DNA of 64,000 bases, taken from contig JAJDWH010000007.1 of the NCBI GenBank assembly GCA_022825705.1, forward strand, positions 1 through 64,000. Direction: 5' to 3'. The notes under the pieces were generated by a model. That model had not been told where the DNA came from. It made no database searches and saw nothing but the letters and a program-made list of their open reading frames with translations. Origin of the DNA: Alphaproteobacteria bacterium (GTDB taxonomy: Bacteria > Pseudomonadota > Alphaproteobacteria > TMED109). The stretch's first letter is position 1. The number at the start of each line of letters is the position of its first letter. The position numbers and the translations under genes were made by a program. This document shows positions 52,325-60,411 of this stretch, piece after piece.

Positions 52325-53197
52325 TCAGCCCCCGGCGTCGGGACCGGCGCCGAGATAGCCGTCGAGAAAGGCGCTCCGGTAGCCCTTCTCGGTCCACAGC
52401 ACCGGAAAGAAGGCTTCGTCCATCTCCGTGCTGCCGGCGCGCTTGTAGCGGCCGTAGATATTGCCGACGTGGGTCGGGTGGTAGCGCGCCTCGGAAGACA
52501 TGCAGTGCGACACCAGCGCCCGCCGCGGCGCGTCGGCGCGGTTGGTGCCCGAGCCGTGGAACGTCCGTCCGTGGTGAAAGACCCCGCCTCCCGCCGGAAG
52601 TTCGATCCGCACCACGTCGGGGACGACGCCCGCCCGCGCGGCGGCCTCGCGCATCTCGCGTTCGTAGTCGTCGGGCGCGTGAAACCGGGATGCCGGCGGG
52701 CCCAGGTCCCAGCGGTGCGAACGCGCAACGTACTCGATGGTGCCGCCGGCCCCGCTGGTCGCGTCGAGCGCCATCCAGCAGGTGCATAGCTCGCGCGGCA
52801 CCACCCACTGCTGGTAACTGTCGTCCTGGTGGAAGGCGAGGGGGCGCGCACCCGGCGGCTTCCACAGCACATTGTCCTGGTTGATCCTGGCGCCCGGCCA
52901 GCCGCTGAGCCGGGCGCACCAGAGGCCGATGCGGGGATGCAGGACGGCGCGCGCCACCCCGCGGTCCGACTTCCACGCATTGCAGATCTGGCGGGTCAGG
53001 TCTTCGGCGTCTCTCCCTTCGCGCCAGTTCCACTCGTCGGGGTCGAGGCCGGTCTCGAATTCGCCGCGGAAGAGCGGCCCGAAGCGCGCGGCCAGGCGGG
53101 CGGCGGCCTCGGGTTCGATGAGCCGTTCGACGACGAGGAAACCATCCCGGTGAAAGCGCCGGATGTCCGAGGAACGCGGCTCTTCAATCAGAAACAT
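52325..53197 (-). CDS. phytanoyl-CoA dioxygenase (PhyH) family protein
   Basis: A 290-residue Fe(II)/2-oxoglutarate oxygenase. Candidate iron ligands are in AFHQDDSYQQWV (His-x-Asp) and FHHGRTFHGSGTNRADAPRR (distal His, with Arg for 2-oxoglutarate). It also has the N-terminal FHRDGFLVVERLIEPEAAARL of the family. Bacterial PhyH-like enzymes hydroxylate varied small molecules (ectoine, phosphonates, secondary metabolites), and no neighbour reveals the substrate. It is convergent with ilvD and marks the edge of the accessory region. Confidence 0.86.
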   Translation of the reverse strand: MFLIEEPRSSDIRRFHRDGFLVVERLIEPEAAARLAARFGPLFRGEFETGLDPDEWNWREGRDAEDLTRQICNAWKSDRGVARAVLHPRIGLWCARLSGWPGARINQDNVLWKPPGARPLAFHQDDSYQQWVVPRELCTCWMALDATSGAGGTIEYVARSHRWDLGPPASRFHAPDDYEREMREAAARAGVVPDVVRIELPAGGGVFHHGRTFHGSGTNRADAPRRALVSHCMSSEARYHPTHVGNIYGRYKRAGSTEMDEAFFPVLWTEKGYRSAFLDGYLGAGPDAGG

Positions 53198-53621
53198 GGC
53201 TCCTCCCGTACCGCGACGCTTCGTGCGTCTCGAACGCAGAGTATCGGTCGTTCCTTACCGCACCAGACCGGGCCGTTCCGGCCATTCCCGGGGAACTCTG
53301 GCTTATTCCGAATCCGTCGGGCCGGCAGTCTTGGAGCCGTGGCCAAGTTATGCACAAGAGACAGCCCATGGCATTGTAAGAACAAGGCAAAGACGCTTGG
53401 AACGAGTGACCGACCTTTGCCAAAACCGCTCCGATGGGGATCAAGCGTGCAGAAAGTTGCGAAGGTGCTACTGCGTTTCTGGTAGGTGTCGCTTCTTGGC
53501 GGCTTACCGGCAGTCCCGTACGCTGGAACGGCCAGATTGGCCAGGGAAACATATCCCGGGGCGCGGCCTCGGTGATGGGAATTCTTCTGCACCGAAATAA
53601 CGCGATGGTTTGCGAGGCCGC
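53198..53621. other. intergenic stretch, nothing recognised
   Basis: About 420 bases between the divergent PhyH-like and DUF4268 genes. It is less GC-rich than the core genes. Short frames exist on both strands but none has a recognisable motif or good ribosome-binding site. Confidence 0.4.
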
Positions 53622-54542
53622 ATGACGACGCCATCTTTTGCCCGTCTCACTGATTGTTCTCTGCGAGATGCTTGGCCAAACGAAGCCCGTGACTTCACGC
53701 CATGGCTCGTCCAGAACATGGGTCATCTGTCAGATGCAGTCGGTCTGGAACTCGAGCCCGGCGAGACAGAGGTTGCGGTTCAGCAGTTCGCTGCCGACAT
53801 CGTTACGACCGATGCAAAGACGGACTCACGTGTTCTGATCGAGAATCAGTTGGAGGGTTCAGATCACCAGCATCTAGGCCAGATCATGACCTATCTTGCG
53901 GGCTTGGAGGCAAAATTTGTCATATGGATTGCACAGAATTTCGATGAAGCGCACCGTTCGGCGATCCGTTGGCTGAACGATCACACGACTGACGAGTTTG
54001 CGTTCTTTGCCGTTCGCATGCGAGTGGTACGGATCGACAACAGCCCGTTTGCGCCGGTTTTTGAGGTCTTGGAGAAACCCAATTCTTGGGAAAGAGCACT
54101 GGAACGGAGGTTCAGTCAGGCCGCCTCGGAGCTAACCAGGTCGCGTGAAGCCTTTTGGAACCGGTATCTGGAGCGTTGTCCTGGTCTGTTTCGGCCCACT
54201 CGGTACTCGAACGTTTGGCTTCCAATGTCGCCGGACGAGTCCATTCTCTTGTCGATGTACGTGGGCAGCGCAGAGTCGGGCATGTTTCTGCGCGGGGCGT
54301 GGGGGACCGACGGAAAAACCCTTGCCACTTTCGTAAGTGACCATGCCGAAACGCTGGATCAAGCCTTCGGATCCAATCAGTCGCGGCGAGAGGGGCACTA
54401 CTACGGTTGCTCGATGGGGGTCACGCTTCAGGAAAGGGAGCGCTGGGACGAATTGATCGACTGGATGGAAGAACGGCGTCGACACTATGAGCTGGTTCTG
54501 AAGCCGCTCGTCAATCCTGGATCGATCCAACACGCAGGGTGA
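53622..54542 (+). CDS. DUF4268-type protein with PD-(D/E)xK-like nuclease core
   Basis: A 306-residue protein. Residues about 50-95 (AADIVTTDAKTDSRVLIENQ, then LEGSDHQHLGQIMTYLAGLE and KFVIWIAQNF) look like a PD-(D/E)xK nuclease core with Glu-Asn-Gln replacing the usual Glu-x-Lys. The C-terminal half (residues about 160-300, SWERALERRFSQAASEL, HYYGCSMGVTLQERERWDEL) is the DUF4268-like part. Such proteins occur in defence and mobile neighbourhoods. ATG 53622 is preceded by GCGAGG. The base composition is lower in GC than the core genes, supporting acquisition. Confidence 0.72.
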   Translation: MTTPSFARLTDCSLRDAWPNEARDFTPWLVQNMGHLSDAVGLELEPGETEVAVQQFAADIVTTDAKTDSRVLIENQLEGSDHQHLGQIMTYLAGLEAKFVIWIAQNFDEAHRSAIRWLNDHTTDEFAFFAVRMRVVRIDNSPFAPVFEVLEKPNSWERALERRFSQAASELTRSREAFWNRYLERCPGLFRPTRYSNVWLPMSPDESILLSMYVGSAESGMFLRGAWGTDGKTLATFVSDHAETLDQAFGSNQSRREGHYYGCSMGVTLQERERWDELIDWMEERRRHYELVLKPLVNPGSIQHAG

Positions 54543-54710
54543 CGTTTGAGTTGCTAGGCGATGGTGGCCGGGACAGCTTGGCCGGGACATCCAGCTACAC
54601 TCACATTGCTCTGCGGCCTGATAGGAACGCGGCAGGGGCCATGCGGCCGTACGTGGCGTGGAGCGGCTTGGTTTGTTCGAAGCCAGATCGGGTAGGAGGA
54701 AAGACAACTT

Positions 54711-54899
54711 GTGACCAACACATGGAGCGACTTGGAGAAACTTGCGCCGGATTGGTACCGGACGTTTGGCGAAAGCATGCCCATGGGGTTCGAAGTGACA
54801 CCTGATCAGATTGACATCATCCGTGATTGCATCCGTCAAAAGAGCCAGAAGCCGCTTGACGATTATGTGGAATCGTTGCCCAAGGATGTTCTGTTCTAA
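54711..54899 (+). CDS. small hypothetical protein (62 aa)
   Basis: GTG 54711 is preceded by a textbook AGGAGG ten bases upstream, which is why this short frame is accepted. The product (starting TNTWSDLEKLAPDWYRTFGE, with TPDQIDIIRDCIRQKSQ) is acidic, helical and unknown to me. It is possibly a small antitoxin-like or regulatory protein. Confidence 0.5.
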   Translation: MTNTWSDLEKLAPDWYRTFGESMPMGFEVTPDQIDIIRDCIRQKSQKPLDDYVESLPKDVLF

Positions 54900-55656
54900 G
54901 GCTCGTTATAGGGATTTAGCCATCAGCGCGCGGGTTTCATGGCTGAATTGCGCGAGCAGGGGCAAGATGCGGATCCCTGGGAGCGAGACTTGGTGACCAG
55001 ACGCTGAATTAACTTGGCGGCTGCTAGGCCGCAAAACGAACGTGAAATTGCTGTGCGCAAGCTTCCGGAGAAGTAGTGCCCAGTCCGGCAGCATGTCCCA
55101 TCAAACAGAGTCGGACGCCCTTTGACGGAGGGACGAATCCGCCCGCAGGTTTGAGGTGAGGCCGGACTGGGCTTCGGGACGTCACGCACCAATACCTCAA
55201 TACCTGAGCCGAAAGTCAGGAGTTCCTTGGGTCGTGTGCCGCGGCGGTTGCGGAGGCGGGTGGTGACGATGCTGGCATATCAGGGCCATTCGCGAACGTG
55301 CCCGATGTTGGCGTTGCGCTGGTGAGCGTTAGTTGCGGTAGAGGCCCGGAGCAAATGCACGCACAGCCGCCTAGGTGCGCGTTGAGTCCCATTGTCTTGC
55401 TGTAGCGGCGCACCACGTCTTCGTAGACCGCTTGCAGGGCGGCCACCGATGCTTGTCTTGTATTCAGTGGTGTGGCTGGAGGAAGGAGCGCTGCGCAATA
55501 CCCGCCATGGTGAGCGGCGAAGAAACCCGTCCCCGTCGGGCCGCCACACGGCGCTGAGCAGCGCTGGCGCTGGATGGCAGGCTGGTCCGTGATCTTGACA
55601 CCAGAGGAGATAAGGCATATATGGAAATATGGACATAGCAATATAGGAGGTTTGCA
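54900..55656. other. gene-poor stretch with a long-range inverted repeat
   Basis: About 750 bases without a supported gene. A minus-strand frame ending near 54906 (PGIRILPLLAQFSHETRALM) may be the tail of a decayed gene. The inverted repeat at 55078-55172 is listed separately. The last 60 bases carry the AT-rich promoter region of the next gene. Confidence 0.4.
55078..55172. repeat. 12-bp perfect inverted repeat bounding a 95-bp unit
   Basis: GCCCAGTCCGGC at 55078-55089 and GCCGGACTGGGC at 55161-55172 are exact reverse complements, 71 bases apart, in otherwise featureless DNA. The size would suit a miniature inverted-repeat element or a structured RNA; no target-site duplication could be confirmed. 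Confidence 0.45.
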
Positions 55657-56256
55657 ATGCAAATCATCGAAGTTTCAGATGCTGACTTCAAACGACTCCA
55701 AAACATCGCTGAGACCGTCGTGGGGACAACCTTCAGAACAGCGATTCCGGAACTGCGGGCCGAAGCGAGCAAGATCGCGATCGCAACTGCTGTGTGTCGG
55801 GTGCTCGACAATTACGAAGCGATGAGCGGTGCAAAGCCGGCACTGAGCGGCAAGCCGAGCGGAAGCCGGACGCTGACTTATGATGAAACGAACATTCCAG
55901 ACATGCGCCACACGAAGCTGTTGAATGGGCACTTCGGTAACGTAACGCCGGAAAAAACAACTTGGGACGCGATGGTGTCGCTGGCGCTTGTTGCGGTTCA
56001 CGCTTCCGCTGGCGACGTCCAGAGCCTGCGCCGAATCGCTGGTGCCAATGTAGTGTCTGGAATGAAGCAGACGGAGGGCTACAAGCACGTCGCAGAGCAG
56101 GATTTCTCCTATCAGGGAGTCTCCGCTACAGACGCAGTTGAGATTATTAGGCGATGTGCAAAGGCGCTTGATTGTGGTGCGTACATCGAATTTGAATGGA
56201 GAAGTAAGAAGGATGCGCTTCATCCAGGGGAACGGGCGGTTCTAACAATCGGATGA
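55657..56256 (+). CDS. uncharacterised accessory protein (199 aa)
   Basis: A strong ATAGGAGGTTTGCA leader precedes ATG 55657. The N-terminal segment (MQIIEVSDADFKRLQNIAE) resembles small regulatory domains found on defence-associated proteins. The C-terminal 110 residues (HTKLLNGHFGN, GANVVSGMKQTEGYKHV, YIEFEWRSKKDALHPGERAV) look like a compact separate domain. I cannot assign a named family. It overlaps the next frame slightly and is followed by a higBA pair. The upstream sequence is AT-rich. Confidence 0.62.
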   Translation: MQIIEVSDADFKRLQNIAETVVGTTFRTAIPELRAEASKIAIATAVCRVLDNYEAMSGAKPALSGKPSGSRTLTYDETNIPDMRHTKLLNGHFGNVTPEKTTWDAMVSLALVAVHASAGDVQSLRRIAGANVVSGMKQTEGYKHVAEQDFSYQGVSATDAVEIIRRCAKALDCGAYIEFEWRSKKDALHPGERAVLTIG

Positions 56257-56321
56257 CGTTGTCCTTGGCGAGTTGCGCAGGGTACCGTGCGATGCCGGAC
56301 GCGGCGTGTCAGGGAGTCGTC

Positions 56322-56531
56322 ATGGCTAGCTTCGCGCTGAACACCGCCCTCTGGGCTTGGAGTGCTGTCCGCGTCACACAGAAGTCGGTACTCAAGGGAC
56401 GATCGGCAATCCTACTCATCGGCGGAGACAAGACCAGGAATGCGCGGTTCTACAAGCAGTATGTGCCCGCCGCCGACCGCCTCTACGACGAACATCTTGA
56501 AGAATTGCGACGGGAAGGATTGATTCGATGA
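56322..56531 (+). CDS. HigB-like (Gp49-type) toxin, N-terminal part atypical or decayed
   Basis: The last 45 codons (SAILLIGGDKTRNARFYKQY, then PAADRLYDEHLEELRREG) are the characteristic C-terminus of Gp49-type HigB/RelE toxins, mRNA interferases of about 110-120 residues. Upstream, the expected strands (MRELR... and YAFDPRR) are not recognisable; instead there is MASFALNTALWAWSAVRV. The coding frame may be shifted or replaced there, leaving a 69-residue product from ATG 56322 that may be inactive. Its stop overlaps the antitoxin start by four bases. Confidence 0.55.
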   Translation: MASFALNTALWAWSAVRVTQKSVLKGRSAILLIGGDKTRNARFYKQYVPAADRLYDEHLEELRREGLIR

Positions 56532-56863
56532 CTGGACGGAACAGCTTTCACGACCTGACCAGGGATTTCACGCCGGAACGCCGCCGTCGCGTGGAGGCCA
56601 GAAAAGCCGAGCTCCGTGCCGCCATGCCGCTCCACGAACTCCGTCGGGCACGCGCCATGACTCAACAGGCGATCGGACAGGCGTTGCACGTGAAGCAGCC
56701 AGCCGTCGCCAAGCTCGAACGCAGGACGGATATGTACGTATCCAACCTCCGCTCCTATGTCGAAGCCTTGGGTGGGAAGCTCAGTATCGTCGCCGAATTT
56801 CCCCAGGGGAATGTCACCATCACGAATTTTGCCGACCACCCCGCCGACATCCCATCTGAATGA
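56528..56863 (+). CDS. HigA-type XRE antitoxin
   Basis: A 111-residue antitoxin with a helix-turn-helix at residues 38-65 (HELRRARAMTQQAIGQALHV, then KQPAVAKLERR) and the tail GGKLSIVAEFPQGNVTI typical of HigA partners of Gp49-type HigB. It would neutralise the toxin and repress the operon. ATG 56528 overlaps the toxin stop (ATGA). It is intact, unlike the toxin N-terminus. Confidence 0.83.
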   Translation: MTGRNSFHDLTRDFTPERRRRVEARKAELRAAMPLHELRRARAMTQQAIGQALHVKQPAVAKLERRTDMYVSNLRSYVEALGGKLSIVAEFPQGNVTITNFADHPADIPSE

Positions 56864-57169
56864 CCGCGACCCCGCTGGCCGGCGCCCGGCCTGTCCATCG
56901 CCGGGCTGCGGCTGATTGACCGCGGACACCAGATCAAGGGTGAGCGCGCAGATTGACGTTCAGGCCGATTGCTCGCAGGCGGGTCGTCTTATTCCAGCGC
57001 GACTTGCGCGCCTGCAAGCACAGCTTCGTCGACCACGATGTTTGCGCGGATGTTCCCCGCAGCCAGGGTTGGGACTGCACTCTGGAGGTCTCGGCGCCAA
57101 GGGTCGACGGCAGCGGTCAGGCGACCTGCCGACGGTCCGGGGCAGCTTGCTAGCGCGGTCCGAGCTATC
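56864..57169. other. intergenic stretch, nothing recognised
   Basis: About 300 bases between the convergent higA and histidine-phosphatase genes. Only overlapping short frames without motifs; no clear terminator hairpin found. Confidence 0.35.
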
Positions 57170-57742
57170 TCAGCGGCGGGGTTCGATGAGAATCTCGTCG
57201 ACCACAGAGACCGTGCGGTCGCTTCCAATCTTGAGCAGCACCACCTCGCCGGAGGCGACGCCCCTGCCGGTAAGGGCCCTGATGTTCACGTAATGGGTGA
57301 CCAGGATGACGGTCTCTCCTGGCGGGAGGCTCAACAGGAATTGCCGCAAGTCGGCGGTCTGTTCATCGGCGCGGGCCGGGTTCCGAAAGAACGAGTTGAG
57401 CGCGAGGAGGTCCTCGACCGGCCCGAGGTCGAGGAGCTCGGCCGTGTCGCGGCAACGGCACCACTGGCTGGTGAGAACCCGGTCAATGGTCACGCCCGCC
57501 GCCTGGATCGCCGCGCCGATTGCTCGCGCCTGTTCCCGGCCCCGAACATCGAGATTGCGCTGGGTGGCACAGTCGTCGAGCGTGAACGATGCGGAATCTC
57601 CGCTCCCGGGGGCAAGGGCGTGGCGCATGACAGCGGCGATGCCGGGCTCCGTCAGACGGGCGAAGCGCTGGTCGGCGGCGGTCGGCGCAGGCGGGAGGCC
57701 GAAGGCCGCGATGAAGGCGAAGAGGATAAGCAGGCGCGTCAT
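57170..57742 (-). CDS. secreted histidine phosphatase-superfamily protein
   Basis: A 190-residue branch of the phosphoglycerate-mutase-like superfamily with a signal peptide (MTRLLILFAFIAAFGLPPAP, cleavage near residue 25). Catalytic residues are His in AAVMRHALAP (RHG-type motif with Ala for Gly), Arg in TSQWCRCRDTAELL, Glu/Asp near ALNSFF, and the second His in VILVTHYVN. Substrates for these small periplasmic members are unknown. ATG 57742 is preferred because the signal peptide starts there. Confidence 0.83.
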   Translation of the reverse strand: MTRLLILFAFIAAFGLPPAPTAADQRFARLTEPGIAAVMRHALAPGSGDSASFTLDDCATQRNLDVRGREQARAIGAAIQAAGVTIDRVLTSQWCRCRDTAELLDLGPVEDLLALNSFFRNPARADEQTADLRQFLLSLPPGETVILVTHYVNIRALTGRGVASGEVVLLKIGSDRTVSVVDEILIEPRR

Positions 57743-57943
57743 CGTGAGATGGAAGAAGCGTAGCCGGAAGCGGCTGAATGGACCCGCGCTTGAAGTACTG
57801 TGCTGCCGGCTCGGGCACCACACCGCCGGAGCTGGCGGAGCGGGATGCCGTCCTTGCCGAAACCGCCTGCAGTCCAGCGCATCAGATCGAGCCGCGCAGG
57901 AGAGAACGTGGTCGACGCGGCTGACTTCATGAGTGACGTCTAA

Positions 57944-57969
57944 AGCGATAGTTCATATATCGCTATAAT
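57944..57969 (+). promoter_or_regulatory. promoter -10 with operator palindrome for abiEi-like gene
   Basis: A perfect inverted repeat AGCGATA (57944-57950) / TATCGCT (57958-57964) overlaps a consensus TATAAT (57964-57969). This puts transcription start near 57976 and rules out the in-frame TTG at 57978 as a leadered start. AbiEi proteins bind inverted repeats in their own promoter, so this is a likely autoregulation site. Confidence 0.55.
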
Positions 57970-57998
57970 CGAATCAATTGAAAGCTCACCGAACCTCA

Positions 57999-58793
57999 AT
58001 GCCCCGGCTCCTCTCCGCGCCCTTCTTCAGCGCCAACCCGGTCTTCCGGCGGGCCGAATACGCCGCGGCGGTTGGGCGCCGACCAGATGACAAGGTCGTC
58101 ACGGCGATGCTCGCCCAGCATCTCCGGGCCGGCAATATCCGGCGCATTGCCCGTGGCGTCTTCGCCTCGGTGCCCAAGCATGCCGACGCCGCGACCTGGT
58201 CGGTCGACCGCTTCCTGGCCGCCTCCCGTCTGCGCCATGACGGCACGATCGCCTATCACTCGGCCCTTGAGCTGCAAGGCTACGCCTATACGGATGGGCA
58301 TGACGTGCAGGTCATCGTGCAGGGAGAACCCGGCATGTTTGAGGCGGCCGGTTTCGCTTGCCGGTTCGTCAGGCCGCCGCGCGGCTTCGCGCCCCCGGAT
58401 GGCGTCATGACGGTCGACCGCATGGGACAAGAGGTCAGGGTGACGACGATCGAGCGGACGATTGCTGACCTGTTCGACCGCTACGACCTGGCCGGGGGCG
58501 CGGAGGAGCTCCTCAACTCCCTGGACCTGGTGGTGCGGCTCGACGCCCTGGCACTGGTCCGGTACCTGCGCGCGCTCGGCAAGGCCACCACCGCCGGCGC
58601 CACGGCCTTCTGGCTGGAGCGTGAGCAGAAGCGGCTGGGTGTCCCGGATGCTGCGCTGGAGACGCTTCGCACGCTCATGCCAGCTCAGCCCCGATATGCC
58701 CTTGGCACCAAATCGGGCGAAGGAATGACGGTCAGGGACTGGAACGTCATACTGCCCGTCGATGTCCTCGAACGCCGCTTCGAGGGGCTGTAG
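57999..58793 (+). CDS. AbiEi-like type IV antitoxin
   Basis: A 264-residue protein with an N-terminal winged-helix (FFSANPVFRRAEYAAAVGRR, IRRIARGVFASVP) and the AbiEi C-terminal domain (GTIAYHSALELQGYAYTDGH, VTTIERTIADLFDRYDLAGG). AbiEi represses the operon and counteracts the AbiEii nucleotidyltransferase toxin without direct binding. ATG 57999 is chosen over TTG 57978 because the promoter leaves a sensible 23-base leader. The cognate toxin gene begins at the very next codon after the stop but is truncated. Confidence 0.85.
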   Translation: MPRLLSAPFFSANPVFRRAEYAAAVGRRPDDKVVTAMLAQHLRAGNIRRIARGVFASVPKHADAATWSVDRFLAASRLRHDGTIAYHSALELQGYAYTDGHDVQVIVQGEPGMFEAAGFACRFVRPPRGFAPPDGVMTVDRMGQEVRVTTIERTIADLFDRYDLAGGAEELLNSLDLVVRLDALALVRYLRALGKATTAGATAFWLEREQKRLGVPDAALETLRTLMPAQPRYALGTKSGEGMTVRDWNVILPVDVLERRFEGL

Positions 58794-58931
58794 ATGGCGC
58801 CGCCTTCCGCCCAGATTCCGCTGCGTCGCGCCGACGAGACCGGTCACCAGGCCGGCGCGCTTGAGAAGGTGCTGCGGCTTCTGGACCTGTTGCAGGAGAT
58901 CGCGCGGGGTCGGGTTTTGGCGGATCGTTGA
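58794..58931 (+). pseudogene. truncated AbiEii-type nucleotidyltransferase toxin
   Basis: Forty-five codons from ATG 58794 (IPLRRADETGHQAGALEKVL, then RLLDLLQEIA) match the start of AbiEii/DUF1814 toxins. The expected LALKGGTALN nucleotidyltransferase block never appears: after VLADR comes TGA at 58929-58931. At precisely this point the sequence becomes the truncated end of the opposing vapC gene. The catalytic domain (about 250 residues) is entirely missing, so this toxin cannot be active. Confidence 0.72.
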
Positions 58932-59059
58932 AGTTCGTATGCAACCGGCGCGGGCAAACCGCCATCTGCGGGAGCGAGGCGGCGCGGACGCGCTTGTAGC
59001 GACGGCGAGGCGTCGTTGGGCAGGGCGATGCAGGCGTTGGTGTCGAACAGCTAGCGCAT
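58931..59059 (-). pseudogene. truncated VapC-type PIN toxin
   Basis: From ATG 59059 the minus strand reads Met-Arg-stop (TAG at codon 3), then LFDTNACIALPNDASP, ADGGLPAPVAYEL, which is the N-terminal third of a VapC ribonuclease (family MRYLFDTN...). The first catalytic Asp (codon 6) is present, but homology ends at VAYEL, base 58931, where AbiEii sequence begins. It is broken twice: by the nonsense codon and by loss of the C-terminal two-thirds. Confidence 0.72.
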
Positions 59060-59079
59060 CAGCGGAAGACGCAGCCGAG

Positions 59080-59307
59080 TCACGACCGCGGCGGAAGCGC
59101 CGGCTGGTTGCGGCCCGCGGCGAAGAAATCCTCCGAGAACCGGCCCACAACGTCGTCGAGCCAGTCCCAGTCCGATGCGATGGGTTCGAGGATTACTGCG
59201 GCGCCCTGCCGGCGGATGCGCACTTCGGCGCCTGCCATCTGGAATTCCTTCGGAAGCCGGACGGCCTGCGAACGGCCCGACCAGAAGAGTTTGGCGGTTG
59301 CGGCCAT
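59080..59307 (-). CDS. VapB-type antitoxin (AbrB/MazE fold)
   Basis: A 75-residue antitoxin beginning ATAKLFWSGRSQAVRLPKEF, the swapped-hairpin DNA-binding motif of VapB, followed by VRIRRQGAAVILEPI and a toxin-binding tail with DWDWLDDVVGRF. ATG 59307 has GGAGG five bases upstream. Its own toxin gene, 20 bases downstream, is dead, so it survives as an orphan. Confidence 0.88.
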   Translation of the reverse strand: MAATAKLFWSGRSQAVRLPKEFQMAGAEVRIRRQGAAVILEPIASDWDWLDDVVGRFSEDFFAAGRNQPALPPRS

Positions 59308-59637
59308 CGGAACCTCCACGGCGGATTATGGCAACGGGATGTACCTCCCCAGATCCCTGCAGTCCACGCCGGCGCAGAGAGCGGCTGGACGGGGCGAGGG
59401 GGAGCAGGGCCGGCCCCGGAACGGCTCCATTGCGGTGCGCGAGCGACTATCCGCCGCCGTCCACGGCAGGCGACGCGGCCGGGTAATTTGTGCCCGGGCC
59501 CATCGCCCGGAAACCGCGTCATTCCACATCGTCAGTCGGTCGCGAAGAACCGAACCGGGTCGCGGCGTGCAGAGGACCTGCCGACAGGCGCTGTCACGCC
59601 GCGATGACGCCACCTGGAGCGGATCGGCTCAGGACTG
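59308..59637. other. intergenic stretch, nothing recognised
   Basis: About 330 bases between vapB (start side) and the end of the DUF3237 gene. Only short frames without recognisable motifs. Confidence 0.35.
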
Positions 59638-60093
59638 TTACAGGATCCGGTACACCTCATATGTCGGGCCGGTCGGCTTGCGATCGCCCTTGCCCACGCA
59701 TACGAGGCCATTGAGCCAGGCGTACTCGGGGGCGCCGGTCTCGAAGAACGGGGCGATCCGGAAGTAGTACTCGGAAGGGTCGACGGTTTCCCCTGCGTTG
59801 AGCCGGCGCATCACGTCCTCGGGACCATGCCGGACGCCGAAGTATGTCATGTAGACCAAGGCCCCGTCGTGAGTGCGAAGGGTCGCCCGGACGTCGAGCC
59901 GAAGCGATCCGTCGGCGCGGAGCACCAGCCAATCGCCACCGCCCTGGAGCACTTCGCCCCGGAAGTCGGGGCCCTCGAACGTCCCACCCGTGACGTTGAC
60001 GTTGAGACGCCGGCCGGACGGCGTGTTGTCGAGCACGATGGGCTTGTCGACGGCCAGGTCAAAGACGGCGAGCAGTTCGGATTCGAGTGGCAT
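59638..60093 (-). CDS. DUF3237-family protein
   Basis: A 151-residue single-domain protein matching DUF3237, with GRRLNVNVTGGTFEGPDFRG, GGGDWLVLRADGSLRLDVRA and SEYYFRIAPFFETGAPEYAW. These beta-barrel proteins are widespread in proteobacteria, but no function is established. ATG 60093 has AGGAG seven bases upstream; an open extension to 60291 is ignored because homology starts at MPLESELL. Confidence 0.84.
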   Translation of the reverse strand: MPLESELLAVFDLAVDKPIVLDNTPSGRRLNVNVTGGTFEGPDFRGEVLQGGGDWLVLRADGSLRLDVRATLRTHDGALVYMTYFGVRHGPEDVMRRLNAGETVDPSEYYFRIAPFFETGAPEYAWLNGLVCVGKGDRKPTGPTYEVYRIL

Positions 60094-60411
60094 GGAGGAC
60101 TCCTGAAAGGGCGGGGGAGACGCATCGTGTGCGCCGCTCGTTATACACGCCCCCGGTGATTCCGGTTTGCCTGCGGAGCCTTTCGGAAGCCCGGATGCCG
60201 CCACGATGTCCGGTACCGGCGGGGCATGAGCGGCCGAAGCCTCGCCAACGGCCGCGCCTGACGCAGTGTGCTCGGAGTATCTTCTCTCCAAGATCTGCAG
60301 TTGGCTTGGCTAGGGCAGCAGGCCTCGGCGAGCCGACTGCTGCAGGAGCGCGTGCATCCGGCGCCTTCCGCGGTAGTCAGGTGCGCGACTACCCAGGTTG
60401 AGGGCCACGCC
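60094..60411. other. intergenic stretch, nothing recognised
   Basis: About 320 bases between divergent DUF3237 and ribokinase genes. It must hold both promoters, but no clear -35/-10 pair stands out. Confidence 0.35.
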
